Part shown: piece by piece, positions 61,553 to 64,000 of the stretch | Layout: the number at the start of each line of letters is the position of its first letter | How positions within the stretch are numbered: the stretch's first letter is position 1 | Source: JAOUGY01 sp963792365 | GTDB taxonomy: Bacteria; Actinomycetota; Acidimicrobiia; Spongiisociales; ZC4RG35 | Reading direction: 5' to 3' | DNA: 64,000 nucleotides | Assembly (NCBI GenBank): GCA_963792365.1 | Contig: CAWBVW010000010.1 | Coordinates: forward strand, 62,001 to 126,000 | The notes under the pieces: model-generated | Told to the model about the DNA's origin: nothing | The model's database searches: none | The model's input: the letters and a program-made list of their open reading frames with translations, nothing else | Position numbers and translations under genes: made by a program

Positions 61553-62152
61553 ATGGCGGCGCTCGTTCATCTGGTCCGACACGGCGAGGTGCACAACCCC
61601 GACGAGGTCGTGTACGCATCACTGCCCGGCTTCGGGCTGTCCGAACGGGGACGTGCCCAGGCCGCGCAAGCGGCCAGGCATCTCGGCTCACAGCCCGTGG
61701 TGGCGGTGTGGTCGTCCCCACTTCAGCGTGCCCTCGAAACGGCCGGCATCATCGCCCGCCGGTTCGGTGTGCCCGTCAGAACCGACGAGGACCTCACCGA
61801 GTGGGGGTTGGCCGAGCATTGGGCAGGCACCAAATGGGCCGATCTCGAGGACGTGTACCCCGGTGAGCTCACCACCTACCTCGAGCGGCCCGACCAGATC
61901 ACCTTCGGGGACGAGACACTCGCATCTCTGGCGCGCCGCATGCGTTCCACGATCGAGCGGCTCGCTGCACGCCATGGGGACGGCGACATCGTCATCGTCA
62001 GTCATCAGGATCCTCTGCAGGCGGCGCGCCTGGCGTTCGCAGGCAAGGATCTGGGCAACCTGAACATCGACAAGCCCGATCACTGTTCGATCATCACGCT
62101 CCGCCCGGCCCAACGCTGGTCAGACCTCGGCATGTGGACACCTGACAGCTGA
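61553..62152 (+). CDS. Histidine phosphatase family protein
   Basis: The ATG at 61553 gives 199 residues, a phosphoglycerate-mutase-like phosphatase. The catalytic motif is LVRHGEVHNP with His10, followed by LSERGRAQA, SSPLQRALETA, the acid Glu in LTEWGLAEHWAG, and IVIVSHQDPLQAARL with the second His. Substrate is undetermined. TACCGT seven bases before the ATG fits a leaderless promoter. It precedes the Nudix gene by 43 bases. Confidence 0.88.
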   Translation: MAALVHLVRHGEVHNPDEVVYASLPGFGLSERGRAQAAQAARHLGSQPVVAVWSSPLQRALETAGIIARRFGVPVRTDEDLTEWGLAEHWAGTKWADLEDVYPGELTTYLERPDQITFGDETLASLARRMRSTIERLAARHGDGDIVIVSHQDPLQAARLAFAGKDLGNLNIDKPDHCSIITLRPAQRWSDLGMWTPDS

Positions 62153-62195
62153 GCGGCACCGTGCCGGATCGGCACCGCATGCCAAACTGCACTTC

Positions 62196-62708
62196 GTGGA
62201 AGAACTCCGATTCTGGCCAGGTGAATACCGGTTCTGTCCCATGTGCCGCGGGGAGCTGGCGCCGATGGAGCGAGCCGGGCGATGGCGAATGTCGTGCCCC
62301 GACTGCGGATGGGTCCACTTCAGAGATCCCGCGGTCGGTGCGGCAGTCCTCGTCCGAGATGAGCGATCGCGCGTGTTGCTCGTCGAGCGAGGACCGGGTT
62401 CCACCCAGCCGGGCAAGTGGTGCGTGCCCGCCGGCTACGTGGACTACGGCGAGGAGATCAGGCATGCGGCGGCGCGTGAGCTGAAGGAGGAAACGGGCCT
62501 GCTCGCAGACATCGGTGCCGTTGTGCAGGTGATGTCGAACTTCCACGATCCCGCCAAGTTGTCCATCGGGGTCTGGTTCAACGGGAGCGTCACCGGAGGA
62601 ACCCTGCAGGCGGGCGACGACGCAATCGACGCGCGTTGGTTCGCACTGCACGCGCTGCCCGATCTTGCGTTCGACACCGACCGTGTGCTCCTGTCGACAC
62701 TCTCCTGA
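62196..62708 (+). CDS. Nudix hydrolase with N-terminal zinc ribbon
   Basis: The GTG at 62196 gives 170 residues. A zinc ribbon is formed by C14, C17, C34 and C37. The Nudix box spans 80-102 (GYVDYGEE, then REL, then KEETGL), with all metal-binding glutamates. This architecture resembles NudC-like and NADH-pyrophosphatase-related enzymes but is shorter, lacking the NudC N-terminal domain and its SQPWPFPxS signature. Substrate is therefore uncertain: a nucleoside diphosphate derivative. Confidence 0.88.
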   Translation: MEELRFWPGEYRFCPMCRGELAPMERAGRWRMSCPDCGWVHFRDPAVGAAVLVRDERSRVLLVERGPGSTQPGKWCVPAGYVDYGEEIRHAAARELKEETGLLADIGAVVQVMSNFHDPAKLSIGVWFNGSVTGGTLQAGDDAIDARWFALHALPDLAFDTDRVLLSTLS

Positions 62709-62765
62709 CTCGAGCGCCGCGGGTTTGCATAGCCGGGTCGTGACATCGACACTTCTCGACGAGAC

Positions 62766-63518
62766 ATGAACAGAACCATTGCCCTCTCGATCACCTTGGT
62801 CCTCGCAACCATCTCCTGGGCCATCCAGGTGGTGTCTCGGGGCCCGTGGGCCATCGAATCGGCGACCCTCATCGCAACCTGGCTGGTGGTGCTGGCTGCC
62901 GTCGCCATCACCGGCATGGTGGTCGCCTCGTCCCGGTGGGGCAGATATCTGGCGATCGTGGTCGCCCTGCTCGGCCCGCTGTTCGGGGTGTCGGTTCCGC
63001 TCGACCCATGGTGGATCGCCAGTCTTCTGGCATCCGGCCTGGTTCTCGCCCTGCTAGCAGGGAACGCGACCAGCGGTGTGATCCGCAAGCTGCCGGCCGC
63101 AGACGGCCCGACGCCCAGGGTGGTCGCTTTCACCCTTGTCCTGGTTTCACTCCCGCTCGTTGTCGCAACCGTGTCGCCCGACGGGCTGGGCCCGAGCGAA
63201 TGGTCGATGGTGGGCCTGACGACGATCGGAGCCGCGATCTATGCGAAGGCCGGCCCCCTGGCGGTGGCGATCGTCCGCGGCCTCATCCCGTTGGGATCTG
63301 TCCTGGTCGGCGTCATCGACGGGCTTCCGCGCGGCGCGATGTGGATCGGCATCGGCATCGGTGTCGGTGTCGGTGCCTGGCACCGGGACATCCGGCTTGC
63401 GGTTCGGCCACTCGCAGGTGAGGGCCGGGCCATCCCGATGCTGGCAGAGATGGTGCCGTCGGAGATCCTCGACGCCGCCGGGCTCGACGAGCGCGGACGA
63501 CCGGTGAAGCGACCATGA
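62766..63518 (+). CDS. Multi-pass membrane protein, unknown function
   Basis: The 250-residue product has about seven hydrophobic helices in the first 200 residues (for instance IALSITLVLATISWAIQVV, TWLVVLAAVAITGMVVA, VALLGPLFGVSVPL). A glycine-rich helix GIGIGVGVGAWHRDIRL precedes a short cytoplasmic tail. I do not recognise a family. It is translationally coupled to the next gene (ATGA overlap), so the two products may act together. Confidence 0.6.
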   Translation: MNRTIALSITLVLATISWAIQVVSRGPWAIESATLIATWLVVLAAVAITGMVVASSRWGRYLAIVVALLGPLFGVSVPLDPWWIASLLASGLVLALLAGNATSGVIRKLPAADGPTPRVVAFTLVLVSLPLVVATVSPDGLGPSEWSMVGLTTIGAAIYAKAGPLAVAIVRGLIPLGSVLVGVIDGLPRGAMWIGIGIGVGVGAWHRDIRLAVRPLAGEGRAIPMLAEMVPSEILDAAGLDERGRPVKRP

Positions 63519-63814
63519 GACGCCGCCCCAACCCCTGGATTGCGGTCCCATCGATCCTCGCCGGGGTACTCGCCGGAGTCGTGGGTTGGGCTGTCACCGA
63601 TCTGTCGTGCCAGCCGGGGCTCAATCTCGATGAGGGGGACGGGTGCCCCGTCGCCGCAGTTTCGATCGGCCTCGGCCTGTTCCTCGCCACCACCGTCGGT
63701 ATCGCCATCGTCCTCGTGCTCGTCTACCGGTCGCTGGCCGAGCATCGGGAGGCAACCGAGCGGGGGCTCGAGCCGCCAGGACCGGGATGTGAAGTCCCGG
63801 AGGACAGCGCTTGA
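63515..63814 (+). CDS. Small two-helix membrane protein, unknown function
   Basis: The 99-residue protein has two membrane helices (about 8-28 and 48-72), with two cysteines (LSCQPG and DGCPVA) in the external loop that could form a disulfide. A short cytoplasmic tail follows (HREATERGLEPPG). The start overlaps the upstream stop by four bases. No family is recognised. Confidence 0.6.
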   Translation: MRRRPNPWIAVPSILAGVLAGVVGWAVTDLSCQPGLNLDEGDGCPVAAVSIGLGLFLATTVGIAIVLVLVYRSLAEHREATERGLEPPGPGCEVPEDSA

Positions 63815-63847
63815 GCCGGACGGTTCGTGAGCCAACCTCGGCCCATG

Positions 63848-63869
63848 GCGTGCGTACTAGTGCGCACGC
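63848..63869. terminator. Candidate hairpin after the last operon
   Basis: GCGTGCG (63848-63854) and CGCACGC (63863-63869) form a 7-bp stem with an 8-base loop, 34 bases after the stop at 63814. There is no U-tract. Confidence 0.35.
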
Positions 63870-63923
63870 GCCCGGGACGTTTGACGCTGGCACCGCACGA
63901 CACCGCCCGCGACACTGTGCTCG

Positions 63924-64000
63924 ATGCACGCGCTGGCCCGGATCGCCGATTATGTTCACGCCTCCGGCCGCTGCATGTTCGGATTCCACGGTCACTGCGC
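63924..64000 (+). CDS. Possible gene start running off the window edge
   Basis: An ATG at 63924 opens a frame (MHALARIADYVHASGRCMFG, then FHGHC) that is still open at base 64000. Its composition is protein-like but there is no clear ribosome binding site, and only 25 codons are visible. It may be chance. Confidence 0.2.
   Translation, partial: MHALARIADYVHASGRCMFGFHGHC

Noticed and set aside
1..64000. tRNA, rRNA, CRISPR array, insertion sequence, prophage or integron
   Set aside because: Reading both strands showed no tRNA-like cloverleaf, regularly spaced repeats, transposase or integrase, or terminal inverted repeats; a dedicated scan was not possible.

Overview
The window is GC-rich, densely packed chromosomal DNA from an actinobacterium. 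The cell-envelope logic is actinobacterial: DivIVA, SepF and YggT next to ftsZ, no ftsA, a 13E12-type DUF222/HNH gene with a mycobacterial-type LexA box, an iniBAC-like dynamin locus, a MoxR/DUF58/transglutaminase operon and many GTG/TTG starts. The cysteine-bearing C-terminal repeats of the 20.9-22.6 kb surface protein, and queA beside ruvBAC, point to a deep-branching class such as Acidimicrobiia; that placement is an inference. No rRNA, tRNA, CRISPR array, insertion sequence or prophage was seen, and no gene-free stretch exceeds about 300 bases.

Layout. 1-3.1 kb: queA (cut by the window edge), ruvB, ruvA, ruvC on the minus strand. 3.3-8.7 kb: an ornithine cyclodeaminase-like enzyme, a winged-helix regulator, a double universal stress protein overlapping a Ca2+-type P-ATPase, and a VOC protein. 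8.7-15.8 kb: a membrane-anchored Hsp70-like protein divergent from an IniB-like acidic repeat protein and two dynamin-like GTPases, sharing a control region with a 27-bp near-palindrome. 15.8-20.7 kb: SOS-box-controlled HNH gene and dnaE. 20.9-23.5 kb: exported surface protein and rhomboid protease. 23.6-26.9 kb: LacD-like aldolase and two unlike phosphofructokinases. 27-32.4 kb: rluD, lspA, a DksA/TraR-type protein, DUF167, ileS.

32.4-49.9 kb, all minus strand, is one division and cell-wall (dcw) cluster. In transcription order it reads mraZ, rsmH, ftsL, ftsI, murE, mraY, murD, ftsW, murG, murC, murB, ftsQ, ftsZ, pgeF, yggS, sepF, yggT, divIVA. Most neighbours overlap by 1-17 bases. It starts from a strong promoter carrying phased MraZ boxes, and three of the gaps hold inverted repeats. 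murF, ddl and ftsA are not in it.

50-64 kb holds a mixed set: a membrane protein, an Asp/Glu racemase-family protein, an HNH protein with two conserved unknowns, the moxR-DUF58-transglutaminase operon, a MerR regulator with an apparent frameshift, a DUF3040 protein, dinB, a degraded lamin-tail-domain pseudogene, a histidine phosphatase, a Nudix hydrolase and two small membrane proteins.

The most unusual unit is the 8.7-15.8 kb locus. It would combine an envelope sensor-like Hsp70 with an IniB/IniA/IniC-like membrane-remodelling module.
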